From: DATLGB01 sp963740765
Lineage (GTDB): Bacteria > Actinomycetota > Thermoleophilia > Solirubrobacterales > Solirubrobacteraceae
Assembly (NCBI GenBank): GCA_963740765.1
Contig: CAVUFN010000025.1
Coordinates: forward strand, 1 to 64,000
Direction of reading: 5' to 3'
Length of the DNA stretch: 64,000 nucleotides
Shown here: positions 37,858 through 46,498 of the stretch, piece after piece
Numbering within the stretch: position 1 is the first letter of the stretch
Layout of the letters: the number at the start of each line of letters is the position of its first letter
Translations under genes and position numbers: made by a program
The notes under the pieces: generated by a model
Told to the model about the DNA's origin: nothing
Databases searched by the model: none
Seen by the model: the letters and a program-made list of their open reading frames with translations, nothing else

Positions 37858-39028
37858 CAGACGCTCCTGGGAAGGCCGAGGATGCGCTCGGCGATGATGT
37901 TCTTCTGGATCTGCTCCGCCCCGCCGTAGACCGACGCCGCGCGACCGTAGAAGTAGGCGTGCTGCCAGCGGCACGGCGGTCGCCGCCGACGAGCGGCGTG
38001 CGCGCCGAGGACGTCGAGCGCGACGTCGACGAGCTTCTGCTCGACGCGCGCGAGGACCACCTTGTCGACCGAGCTCTCCAGGCCCGGGTGCGCCGTCCGG
38101 CGAGTGCCTTCCCGACGCTGCGGTAGCCCTGGTGCTTGAGCACCTCGAGGCCGATGTGCGCGCGGGCGAGCGCCGTGCGCACGGTCGGGCGACTCGATGG
38201 CGGGGCGGCCGTCGCGGGTCGCAGCGTGCGCCTCCTCGACGAGCCGGTCGAGCAGCACCCGCAGGATCACCTGGCGGCCGACGCCGTACCAGCCGCGCTC
38301 ATGCGTGAGCGTGTGCATCGCGATGCCCCAGCCGCCGTGCAGCGGGCCGAGCAGGTTCTCGCGCGGGACGACGACGTCGTCGAAGTAGACCTCGCCGAAC
38401 TCGGGGTCGCCGGTCGACTGCACGAGCGGCCGGACCTCGATGCCCGGGCTCTGCATGTCGACGAGCAGATAGGAGATGCCCTTGTGAGGCTTGGCGTCGG
38501 GGTCGGTGCGGGCGAGCACTGCGCACCAGCGCGCGTGCTGCGCGTAGGAGGTCCACATCTTGTGGCCGTTGAGGACGAAGTCGTCGTCACGCTCGACCGC
38601 CTTCGTCTGCAGCGCGGCGAGGTCCGAGCCGGCGCCGACCTCGGAGAAGCCCTGGCACCAGATGTCGTCGGCCGGAGAGGATGCCGGTCGAGGAAGCGCG
38701 CCTTCTGCTCCTCGGTGCCGTGATCGACCAGCGACGGGCCGACGACGTCGAGCCCGACGGAGCCGATGATCGTCGGCGCGCCTGCCTCGGCGAGCGCCTG
38801 GTTGGCGATGATCTGCTCGGTCCGCGTGGCGCCGCGGCCGCCGTGCTCCTGCGGCCAGGACAGGCCGACGAGCCCGGCCTCGTGCAGCGTGCGCTGCCAG
38901 TCGCGCAGGTAGGTGACGCGGGCGTCGAAGTCCTCCGGGATGCTGTCGGCCGGGGGCTGATGGTCAGCCAGGAAGGCGCGGATCTCTTCGCGGAGCGCGA
39001 GCTCGGCGTCGTTCGGGGTCAGCTGCAC
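37857..39028 (-). CDS. Acyl-CoA dehydrogenase family protein, frame breaks
   Basis: The restored product has about 390 residues. It starts MQLTPNDAELALREEIRAFL, then GLSWPQEHGGRGATRTEQII, ISYLLVDMQSPGIEVRPLV and FGEVYFDDVVVPRENLLG, ending YGGAEQIQKNIIAERILGLP, the classical FAD contact of the family. Frame breaks lie near 38690, 38190 and 38090. With the following gene it may form a heteromeric enzyme like the ChsE-type dehydrogenases that act on steroid or terpenoid side chains. It is the first gene of the minus-strand operon; the promoter region is shared with the divergent CoA transferase. Confidence 0.75.
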
Positions 39029-39046
39029 AAGTCTCGTCTCCTTTCC

Positions 39047-39076
39047 TTGTATTCATAGCAAACATTGTCATAGAAT
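39047..39076 (+). promoter_or_regulatory. Divergent promoter region with operator-like motif
   Basis: TTGTAT (39047-39052) and TAGAAT (39071-39076), spaced 18 bases, fit a plus-strand promoter nearly abutting ATG 39086. AACATTGTCATAGA within it resembles the ATCGTTGTCATGAA block at 8752; on the minus strand both read ATGACAA followed by C/T, G. The match is weaker than among the other sites. Confidence 0.4.
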
Positions 39077-39085
39077 GCCACTGCG

Positions 39086-40249
39086 ATGAAGATCGTTGAC
39101 TTCTCCACTCACCTGTCCGGGCCGCTCGCCACGCATCTACTGACCGAGCTGGGCGCGACGGTGATCAAGGTGGAGAACCCACGCACGGGCGACGGCAACC
39201 GGGCGATCTTCGACGTGGGCGACGGCATGGGCCTCTTCCATCTCACGCTCAATAGCGGCGCCCGCAGCCTCGCCATCGACCGCCGCGACGAGCGCTGGCC
39301 CGACGTCATCGCCGCGTGCGCGCGCTGGGCCGACGCCGTCGTCGTCGGCGCCCGGCCGATCGCGGCCCGCAAGCGGGGCATGGACTTCGAGACGATGAAG
39401 GCGCACAACCCGCGCCTGATCTACGCAGCCCTCTCGGGCTTCGGCGATCATGGTCCCTGGCGGGACCTCACCGCGCACGGCCAGACGATGGATGGGTACG
39501 CCGGCCTCGTCCCCGTCGTCGACGGCCCCGTGCAGCCCCAGACGCAGTCTGGGTGGCGCACCGCCGGCACCACGCTGAGCGGCGTCTTCACCGCGATGGG
39601 TATCCTCGCCGCGCTGCACCGTCGCGACAACGGCGTCGAGCATGCACAGTACATCGGCGTCTCAATCTGGCAGTCGGCCATGTGGTGGAGCTGGCGCGAC
39701 CTGACGACGCTCGCCAACACCGGTAAGCCCTGGGTCGACTACTCGGACCTCGGCTCGCGCTATAGCCTCTACCGCTGCGCGGACGGCAAGGTGGCGCTGT
39801 GCGCGCCATCGGAGCCGCACTTCTGGCGCTTGTTTGTCGAGCTCACCGGCCTGCCGGTCGAGTGGAAGGATGTCGGCAACTGGGAGGGGTCCGGAATGGA
39901 CCACGGCGAGGGTGACGCCTACGCGCACGAGCGCCCCGTCATCGCCGCAGCGATCGCCACCAAGACGCTCGACGAATGGGCGGCGATCTTCGCCGAGGCC
40001 GAGGTGCCCTTCGCACCGATGCTCTCGCTGGAGGAGGCGATGGGCTCCGAACATGCGCGGGTCAATGGCGTGATGCGTTCGACGACGACCGCTTCGGGTC
40101 GCACGTACCGGTTGCCAGCATCTCCCATCAAGATGGCGTCGTCAGCCGGCGCCAACCCGCAGCCGGAGCCGCTGGCACCCCCGCCGGAGCTGGGCGCGGA
40201 CACTGAGGCACTCCTGGCGGAGCTCGGCGTCGCGCCGGTCGCTTCCTGA
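39086..40249 (+). CDS. CaiB/BaiF-type (family III) CoA transferase
   Basis: This intact protein of 387 residues has MKIVDFSTHLSGPLATHLL, LGATVIKVENPRTGD, HNPRLIYAALSGFGDHGPW and PFAPMLSLEEAM, all standard family III features; the usual catalytic aspartate position aligns within the LTAHGQTMDGYAG region. It is divergent from the dehydrogenase operon and shares its promoter region. The acid it activates is unknown. It converges on the FG-GAP gene, with a symmetric terminator between them. Confidence 0.85.
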   Translation: MKIVDFSTHLSGPLATHLLTELGATVIKVENPRTGDGNRAIFDVGDGMGLFHLTLNSGARSLAIDRRDERWPDVIAACARWADAVVVGARPIAARKRGMDFETMKAHNPRLIYAALSGFGDHGPWRDLTAHGQTMDGYAGLVPVVDGPVQPQTQSGWRTAGTTLSGVFTAMGILAALHRRDNGVEHAQYIGVSIWQSAMWWSWRDLTTLANTGKPWVDYSDLGSRYSLYRCADGKVALCAPSEPHFWRLFVELTGLPVEWKDVGNWEGSGMDHGEGDAYAHERPVIAAAIATKTLDEWAAIFAEAEVPFAPMLSLEEAMGSEHARVNGVMRSTTTASGRTYRLPASPIKMASSAGANPQPEPLAPPPELGADTEALLAELGVAPVAS

Positions 40250-40250
40250 T

Positions 40251-40300
40251 CATCGGGGAGGCATGATCTGAACCCGCGACCCTCCGGCCCCAAGCGGGAT
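40251..40300 (-). repeat. Degenerate tRNA 3'-end-like sequence (copy 1)
   Basis: Read on the minus strand this contains GGTCGCGGGTTCAGATC and CTCCCCGAT, the T-arm and acceptor strand of a tRNA, but the T-stem no longer pairs and no 5' half is present. Similar pieces lie at 42512, 49389 and 58051, each beside a propeller-protein gene or fragment. Confidence 0.5.
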
Positions 40301-40333
40301 GTCACGCGGCGAGCGCTGGCTCGACGATGACGG

Positions 40334-40362
40334 CCGGAGTCCGGCCTTCGGCCGGACTCCGG
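40334..40362. terminator. Bidirectional hairpin terminator
   Basis: CCGGAGTCCGGCC and GGCCGGACTCCGG form a perfect 13-bp stem around a TTC loop, between the convergent CoA transferase and FG-GAP genes. There is no long T run on either side. Confidence 0.65.
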
Positions 40363-40390
40363 TGTCACGTTTCCGCCTGACGCGGCCTGG

Positions 40391-42490
40391 TTACGGGCCG
40401 GGAGTGGCGGTGCCGGTGATCTGGATGGCGTCGCCGGCCAGGGGGTTGGCCGCGGCGAGCTTGCTCAGCGAGGGGTTGATGCAGGCGAGGTTCGCCGCCA
40501 GCGACTTGGGCGTGAGCTTGGCGAGATTGAAGTGCGTGTTGACCAGCTTGTCACCCGACGCACCGTTGTCTTGAACCATCGTCCGGTTGCCGGCGTTGCG
40601 CCCGCTGTCGATCGCGACGATCGTTGCGCTGTGGTTGACGATCCTGACGCACTGGATCACACCGTTGAACTCCTTCGGCATGTTGCTGTAGGTCAGCGTT
40701 CCACCCTGCTGGAACGCGGAGATCGCGAACTGGTTGGGCTTGTTGTTGACCGGCGCCGTCGTGCCCTGCCCGAGCACGAGCCCGTCAGCGTCACACCTGT
40801 CACCCTCGCCGTCACGGTCGAAGTCGCCCTGCCCGGGGTTCGCATCGGTCGGGCAGTTGTCACCCGCCTCCGTGGAGACGCCATCGCCGTCGGGATCGGG
40901 ACAACCGTCCGACGCGACCTGCGTACCGGCCGGGGTGTTCGCGCAGCCGTCGGCCCCGTCATCGACGCCGTCCCCGTCGTCATCGGGATCACACACGTCG
41001 CCCCGGCCGTCCCCATCGAGATCGGCCTGCTCCGGGTTCGCGTCGGCCGGGCAGTTGTCACCGCGGTCGGGCACGCCGTCGCCGTCGTTGTCGATAAGCG
41101 CTGACGTATTGAGCAGCACCGATACGTCGTTCCCGTCGGAGTTGGCGGTGGCGAGGTCGGGATCGCCGTCGGCGTTGAAGTCACCCACCGCCACGGAGAT
41201 GGGGTTGTGGCCGGCGCTGAAGTTGGTCGGCGCGCCGAAGCTGCCGCCCGCCCCGCCCAGCAGCACCGACACGTCGTTCCCCGGGTAGTTGGCGGTGACC
41301 AGGTCGGGATCGCCGTCGGCGTTGAAGTCACCCACCGCCACCGCGAAGGCGTTGAGGCCGCCGCCAAAGTTGGTGGCCGCTCCGAAGCTGCCGCCCGCCC
41401 CGCCCAACAGCACCGACACGTCGTTCGAGTAGGGGTTGGCGGTGGCCAGGTCGGGATCGCCGTCGGCGTTGAAGTCACCGACGACCACCGAGTTCGGGCC
41501 CTCGCCGACGGCATAGATGGTGGGCGCGCCGAAGCTGCCGCCCGCCCCGCCCAACAGCACCGACACGTCGTTCGTGTAGGGGTTGGCGGTGGCCAGGTCG
41601 GGATCGCCGTCGGCGTTGAAGTCTCCGACCGCCACCCCCCGCGAGATCCTGTCGGTGAAAACGCCGGTGGGCGCCCCGAAGCTGCCGCCCGCCCCGCCCA
41701 AGAGCACCGACACGAAGTACCCCGTGTCCTGGCCGAAGACCAGGTCGGGATCGCCGTCGGCGTTGAAGTCACCGACCGCCAGCGAACTCGGCCTGATTCC
41801 AGCGGCAAAGCTGGTGGGCGGCCCAAAACTGCCGCCCGCCTCGCCCAGCAGCACCCACACGCCTGCCGTGGCGTAGCCGACGACAGCCACGTCGGGATCG
41901 CCGTCGGCGTTGAAGTCAGCCACCGCCACCGATCTCGGGCCCCTGCCGACGGCAAGGCTGGTGGCGGCGCCGAAGCTGCCGTCCGCCCCGCCCAGCAGCA
42001 CCGACACGTCGTTCCCCGTGTAGTTGGCGGTGACCAGGTCGGGATCGCCGTCGGCGTTGAAGTCGCCGACCGCCACCGAGGACGGGGCGCCGCCGACAGC
42101 AAAGCTGGTGGGACCCGAGAAGGTGACCTGGGCCAGCGCCGCAGGCGTTAGCCACAACAGCGTTGCGGTGCTCAGCGCCAGCGCCAGCAGCCACGCCCGA
42201 CCGCGAGCCCCGGCCGGACCCGACCGGTCGGCCGGCCTCGCAAGAGCGGGAGCCGCGACGACCTCAACGGCGCCCCCGGACGGGTTGACGAACATCCGCT
42301 CTGCTGGCGACAACACGAAAGCCTGCCCGGTCGGAGACGGGCCGTCCGCGACAGCCCTTTGCCACCCAACGCGGTTCACTCGGCGAAACTGTCGCGTCAG
42401 ACCTTGATCAGCCATCTGACCCGCTGGCACGCATGAGGGATCGTGGCCCGTCTCCCCGTCCCCCATGCACGAGGTCCGAACGTTCGTCAT
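40391..42490 (-). CDS. Secreted FG-GAP/VCBS propeller protein with TSP3 repeats (paralog 1)
   Basis: The product has up to 699 residues. A probable signal peptide (WLLALALSTATLLWLTPAALAQ) ends near residue 120 of the longest frame, so the true start is likely downstream of 42490, for example near 42295. Seven VCBS repeats of about 48 residues follow, each with a calcium loop such as DFNADGDPD. Then come about three thrombospondin type-3 segments (DNDGDGVPDRGDNCPAD), and a conserved C-terminal domain of about 130 residues ending AGDAIQITGTATPGP. The architecture is a seven-bladed propeller on a calcium-stiffened stalk, outside the cell. Role probably adhesion or matrix binding; no catalytic motif is visible. 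Confidence 0.85.
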   Translation of the reverse strand: MTNVRTSCMGDGETGHDPSCVPAGQMADQGLTRQFRRVNRVGWQRAVADGPSPTGQAFVLSPAERMFVNPSGGAVEVVAAPALARPADRSGPAGARGRAWLLALALSTATLLWLTPAALAQVTFSGPTSFAVGGAPSSVAVGDFNADGDPDLVTANYTGNDVSVLLGGADGSFGAATSLAVGRGPRSVAVADFNADGDPDVAVVGYATAGVWVLLGEAGGSFGPPTSFAAGIRPSSLAVGDFNADGDPDLVFGQDTGYFVSVLLGGAGGSFGAPTGVFTDRISRGVAVGDFNADGDPDLATANPYTNDVSVLLGGAGGSFGAPTIYAVGEGPNSVVVGDFNADGDPDLATANPYSNDVSVLLGGAGGSFGAATNFGGGLNAFAVAVGDFNADGDPDLVTANYPGNDVSVLLGGAGGSFGAPTNFSAGHNPISVAVGDFNADGDPDLATANSDGNDVSVLLNTSALIDNDGDGVPDRGDNCPADANPEQADLDGDGRGDVCDPDDDGDGVDDGADGCANTPAGTQVASDGCPDPDGDGVSTEAGDNCPTDANPGQGDFDRDGEGDRCDADGLVLGQGTTAPVNNKPNQFAISAFQQGGTLTYSNMPKEFNGVIQCVRIVNHSATIVAIDSGRNAGNRTMVQDNGASGDKLVNTHFNLAKLTPKSLAANLACINPSLSKLAAANPLAGDAIQITGTATPGP

Positions 42491-42511
42491 CTGGCTCGGC
42501 CGCTCGTGGCT

Positions 42512-42560
42512 ATCGGGGAGACAGGATTTGAACCTGCGACCGCCCGGCCCCCAGCCCGAG
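42512..42560 (-). repeat. Degenerate tRNA 3'-end-like sequence (copy 2)
   Basis: The minus strand reads GTCGCAGGTTCAAATCCTGT followed by CTCCCCGAT, a well-formed T-arm (GCAGG/CCTGT) and acceptor strand resembling a proline-type tRNA. The anticodon and D arms do not fold. Translated, it gives the GFEPATARPPAPSP-type peptide often misannotated as a protein. About 130 bases from here match the stretch from 49389. Confidence 0.6.
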
Positions 42561-42680
42561 TTACACCGCTACTTTGAGCCAGATCTCCGCTGTCCAGAGC
42601 GGTTTCAGCTTAACTGACTTGCGCCCACTCGGTCTCAAATTTAACCCCAATTGGACCCCAAGGCGATCCGCTCCTTCAGC

Positions 42681-42718
42681 CACCTGCGGACGCGGGCCGT
42701 TGCCCGCGTCCGCAGGTG
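42681..42718. terminator. Long hairpin after paralog 2
   Basis: CACCTGCGGACGCGGGC and GCCCGCGTCCGCAGGTG form a perfect 17-bp stem with a four-base loop, a few bases after the stop of paralog 2 (minus strand). Shorter versions of the same hairpin follow paralog 3 (49535) and the 58-kb fragment (58125). Confidence 0.75.
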
Positions 42719-42725
42719 CTGTGGT

Positions 42726-44561
42726 TTAGGCGGGCGTGGTGGTGCCGGTGATCTGGATGGCGTCGCCGGCGAGCGGTTTGCCGGCGGCGAGTTTGGCGAG
42801 GTCGGGCTTGACGCAGGTGGTGTTCTTGGCGAGCGCAGCCGCGGTCAGCTTGGCCGGGTCGAGCATGGAGTTGACGAGCTTGTCGCCGGTGGCTCCGTTG
42901 TCTTGGACGGTGGTCCGGTTGTAGAGCTTGCGGGTGCTGTCGTAGGCGACGATGGTCGCGGCGTTGGCGACGATCTTCACGCATTGGACGGTGCCGTTGA
43001 AGACCTTGGGAGCGTTTGAGTAGGTCAACGTCCCGTTCTGGTTGACCGTGCTGATGGTGAACTGGTTGGGCTTTTTGTTCACCGGCGCCGTGTAGCCGTT
43101 GCCGAGCACGACCCCGTCAGGATCGCACGCGTTGCCGGTGCCGTCCTGGTCGGTGTCGGCCTGGTCGGCGTTTGCGACCGACGGGCAGTTGTCGCCGGCC
43201 TGGTTGGAGACGCCGTCGCCGTCGGGATCCGGGCAGCCGTCCGCGGCGACCTGGGTGCCGGCCGGGGTGCCCGCGCAGTTGTCGGCGCCGTCGTCGACGC
43301 CGTCGTTGTCGTCGTCGGGGTCGCAGGCGTCGCCCTGGCTGTCACCGTCGGTGTTGGCTTGGCCGGGGTTGGAGTCGTTGGGGCAGTTGTCGCCGCTGTC
43401 GGCGACGCCGTCGCCATCACCGTCAGGCGGCGCCGTCGTGTTGAGCAGCACCGACACGTTGTTCGCGTAGTTGTTGGCGGTGGTGAGGTCGGGCTTGCCG
43501 TCGTTGTTGAAGTCGCCGACCGCGACAGAAGTCGGGCGGTAGCCGGCTGTGTAGTCGGAGGGCTCGGCGAAGCTGCCGTTCCCGGCGCCCAGCAGCACCG
43601 ACACCCTGCCTACGTGAAGGTCGGCGGTGACGAGGTCGGGGTTGCCGTCGTTGTCGAAGTCACCGACCGCGACCGACCCGGGGCCGCCGCCGGCGGTGTA
43701 GTTGGTGGCCGCGGCGAAGCTGCCGTTCCCGTCGCCTAGCAGCACCGACACGCTGTTCCCGTAGAAGTTGGCGGTGGCGAGGTCGGGGCTGCCGTCGTTG
43801 TCGAAGTCGCCGACCACGACCGAGCCCGGGCTGTAGCCGGCGGCGTAGTTGGTGGGCGCGCCGAACTTGCCGTCGCCGGCGCCGAGCAGCACCGACACGT
43901 CGCTCCCGTAGTAGTTGGCGGTGGCGAGGTCGGGGTTGCCGTCGTTGTCGAAGTCGCCGACCGCGACCGAGTACGGGCCGCTGCCGGCGGCGTACTTCTT
44001 GCGAGCGGCGAAGCTGCCGTCACCGGCGCCCAACAGCACCGACACGTCGTTCCCGTTGACGTTGGCGGTGACCAGGTCGGGGTGCCCGTCGCCGTTGAAG
44101 TCGCCGACCGCGACCGAGCCCGGGCTGCTGCCGGCGGCGTAGTTGGTGGGCGCGGCGAAGCTGCCGTTCCCGGCGCCCAGCAGCACCGACACGTTGTCCT
44201 CGTAGAGGTTGGTGACGGCGAGGTCGGGGTTCCCGTCGCCGTTGAAGTCGCCGACCGCGACCGCGTAGGCGCCGCTGCCGGCGGCGAAGTTGGTGGCCGC
44301 GGCGAAGCTGCCGTTCCCGGCGCCCAGCAGCACCGACACGTTGTTCCCGTTGGTATTGGTGACGGCGAGGTCGGGGTCACCGTCGTTGTTGAAGTCACCG
44401 ACCGCGACCGACTGCGGTGTGGTGCCGGCGGCGAAGTTGGTCGGTCCCGAGAAGGTCGCAGCGGCCAGCGCCCCAGACGCCAGCCACAACGACATCACGG
44501 CGCTCAACGCGAGCACCGCCGCGGCCCTGGGCCGAACTATGGACTTCACGGACTTCAACAC
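42726..44561 (-). CDS. Secreted FG-GAP/VCBS propeller protein with TSP3 repeats (paralog 2)
   Basis: This 611-residue protein starts at GTG 44561. Its signal peptide (AAVLALSAVMSLWLASGALA) ends near residue 33. It has seven VCBS repeats (each VGDFNNDGDPDL-like and ending VSVLLGAGNGSF), about three TSP3 segments, then the shared C-terminal domain (NQFTISTVNQNGTLTYSNAP to AGDAIQITGTTTPA) with two conserved cysteines (QCVKIV, TTCVKPD). GGGAGCG precedes the start. Compared with paralog 1, the repeats use asparagine-rich calcium loops. A conserved leader with a 20-base palindrome is shared with paralog 3. Confidence 0.85.
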   Translation of the reverse strand: MLKSVKSIVRPRAAAVLALSAVMSLWLASGALAAATFSGPTNFAAGTTPQSVAVGDFNNDGDPDLAVTNTNGNNVSVLLGAGNGSFAAATNFAAGSGAYAVAVGDFNGDGNPDLAVTNLYEDNVSVLLGAGNGSFAAPTNYAAGSSPGSVAVGDFNGDGHPDLVTANVNGNDVSVLLGAGDGSFAARKKYAAGSGPYSVAVGDFDNDGNPDLATANYYGSDVSVLLGAGDGKFGAPTNYAAGYSPGSVVVGDFDNDGSPDLATANFYGNSVSVLLGDGNGSFAAATNYTAGGGPGSVAVGDFDNDGNPDLVTADLHVGRVSVLLGAGNGSFAEPSDYTAGYRPTSVAVGDFNNDGKPDLTTANNYANNVSVLLNTTAPPDGDGDGVADSGDNCPNDSNPGQANTDGDSQGDACDPDDDNDGVDDGADNCAGTPAGTQVAADGCPDPDGDGVSNQAGDNCPSVANADQADTDQDGTGNACDPDGVVLGNGYTAPVNKKPNQFTISTVNQNGTLTYSNAPKVFNGTVQCVKIVANAATIVAYDSTRKLYNRTTVQDNGATGDKLVNSMLDPAKLTAAALAKNTTCVKPDLAKLAAGKPLAGDAIQITGTTTPA

Positions 44562-44882
44562 GATGCGCTCCCGACGTTGTGCTGCATTCCGCTCGGCATG
44601 CCGAGCGGACGAACCTGCTCTGACTCACCCAACGGACGGAGCGGCTCGTTCTGCCAAAAACTGAAAGCTGACGCTCAGAACCCTGTCATGCAACGTCAGG
44701 GATCGGCGGTCGGCCATATTGCCTAGGCGCGTGCCTCCTCGCGCGTGGCGCCCTGCTGATCGCGCCTCGGATCTCCGCGATCTGGGCCATCACCAAAGTC
44801 GGCGTAGCGGGTGCCGCTCTCTCGGGGTCACCGCAAGAAGAATTGGACCCCACCCCGGAAGAGGCGAGGTCTCATGAGTTGC
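44562..44882. promoter_or_regulatory. Leader and intergenic region of paralog 2, with 20-base palindrome
   Basis: CCGCTCGGCATGCCGAGCGG (44589-44608) is a perfect 20-base palindrome about 30 bases before the GTG. About 110 bases from the start to near 44660 match the leader of paralog 3. A TGACAGGGTTCTG element near 44690 (minus strand) parallels TTGACAGGTTTTG near 51990 and may be a promoter part. The remainder up to 44882, which includes GAATTGGACCCC near 44833, holds no gene I can support. Confidence 0.5.
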
Positions 44883-46419
44883 TCAGCCTCTGAGCGTCAG
44901 CTTCCGGGTGCTGGTCCCCTTGGCGCCGCTCGGGCTCACCGCGCTGAAGCGAACGGTGAGCTTGAGCTTGCCCTTCTTGCGCAACGTCTTGCGCGCCTTC
45001 TTCGAGAGCGGGACGCGGACGGTGCTCGAAGCGCCGGCCCTGATGGTCGTCGTTCTCGAGCCCATGGTCCGCACGGCGATCTTCAGCTTCGTGCCCGCCT
45101 GGAGCGTGTTCGCGGGGATCACGAACTTCACGCGCTTCCCGCTGGGCCGCTTGGGCAGCGGCAGGGCTGCGAGCGTGGTCGAGATCCTCGCGCCCTCGGG
45201 GGCATCGCCCGGGCCGGGGCCGGGGCGGGTGCCCGAGCCTGGCGGCGGTGTCCCCTGCGGCCCCACGGTCCCCGGTTGCAGTGGCGGCGGCCCCTGGGCG
45301 GCGGCCGGCTGGAGGGTGGCGGTGACGGTCCGCGGCGTGTCCGCCGGGTGGTAGTTGATCCGCAGGGCCTTCCCAGCTCCGCCACACGGCGGGCGCTGCG
45401 CCGGGCCCCAGGGAGGGCAGCACGGCGCCGTCGGCCAGGCCGGCGAAGGTGCCGTTCAGCGCCCCCGTCGTCGAGACGAGCGTGAACACGGTGCCGTTCG
45501 GCTGCTGGCAGGCCGCCTGGCTCGGGTAGAACGTGAGGCCGGCGCCGCCGAGATCGATCGCGCCCGTCGAGGTCAGCTGCGAGGGCTCCTGCAGGATCAG
45601 GGTGGAGGAGCCGTCGAAGGTCACCCCAGTGGTGGCGAGCGAACCGCTCGTCTGCCGAATGGTCGCGTGTGTCGCCGTGAGCGCACCGACGGCGACGGCA
45701 CCCGTCGTCTGCAGCGTGGCGCCGTTGACCGTGACCGGGTTGCCGTTGGCCCCGTTCAGGGTCGGGCTCGGACCGGGGGGCTGCCCAGGGCCGTAATCCG
45801 GCTGGAACATCGCCAGCGTCCCGCCGCCGGTGACGGTGACCGATCCGACCTCCATCGAGCTGCCGTCCGCCTCGAAGGCCGCGCCGTTGATGAGGTTGAA
45901 GAGCAGGCTGTGGCCGCCCGTGAGCCCGAAACCCAGATAGCCTTTCCCCGACAGCCTCGCACCGTCCACGGTCCAGGTGTTGTCGGCGCCAAGCACGATC
46001 GGCAGGCTCAACGAGCCGACGAAGTCATTCGCGGAGCCGGGAGCCGAGAAGCCCGCGTCGAGTCCGGCAGTCAGCGTCAGGGGAGCCGAGGCGGCGCGGG
46101 GGTCCTCTGGCCCGTTCAGGCCCCACGGCTTGTGGCTGTCGTCCTTCCCGGGATGCGTCCAGCGGATCGAGATCGTCGCCGCGCTGAGCCCGGCGACGTC
46201 GTCGTGGGTACGGGGGCACCCTCCCGCTGCGCTGCAGGCCGCAGCAGGGAAGATCAGCGACCCGACTGCGCCCGACGGCGCGGCGCCACCGGCCCACGAA
46301 GCGCCTGCGGACCAGGTGCCGTCTCCTCCCGCCCACGTGAAGTCAGCCGCCGTGGCGGCCGGCGCGCCGACCCCCGCCGCCATGAGGGTGCAGAGCAGGA
46401 GGGCGCGAAGCACGGTCAT
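44883..46419 (-). CDS. Secreted beta-structure surface protein, frame break near 45375
   Basis: The restored product has about 511 residues. It has a signal peptide (MTVLRALLLCTLMAAGVGAP, residues 1-20, cleaved after ATAA) and a beta-rich body containing DFTWAGGDGTWSAGASWAGG and repeated GGGTLAMF/TTGAVAVGALT-type strands, as in autotransporter-like beta-helix proteins. The tail carries the KKARKTLRKKGKLKLTVRF pattern common in surface proteins of Thermoleophilia. One frame change near 45375 joins the two parts. ATG 46419 is preferred, since the signal peptide begins there; a longer frame opens at 46464. Probable cell-surface structural or binding protein. Confidence 0.7.
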
Positions 46420-46498
46420 GACGATGAAACGGGGCGGTGGCGGCGAAACCGCCGGGTCTCCCAAATTCTGGAAGGCGCGGGCCGAAAACCTGTACGTT

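Noticed and set aside
42512..42560. A functional tRNA gene
   Set aside because: Only the T-arm and acceptor strand fit; no D arm, anticodon stem or matching 5' acceptor strand can be found.
44589..44700. A known riboswitch (cyclic-di-GMP, cobalamin or ydaO type) in the paralog leaders
   Set aside because: None of the conserved core sequences of those classes could be found; only the palindrome and flanking conservation are real.
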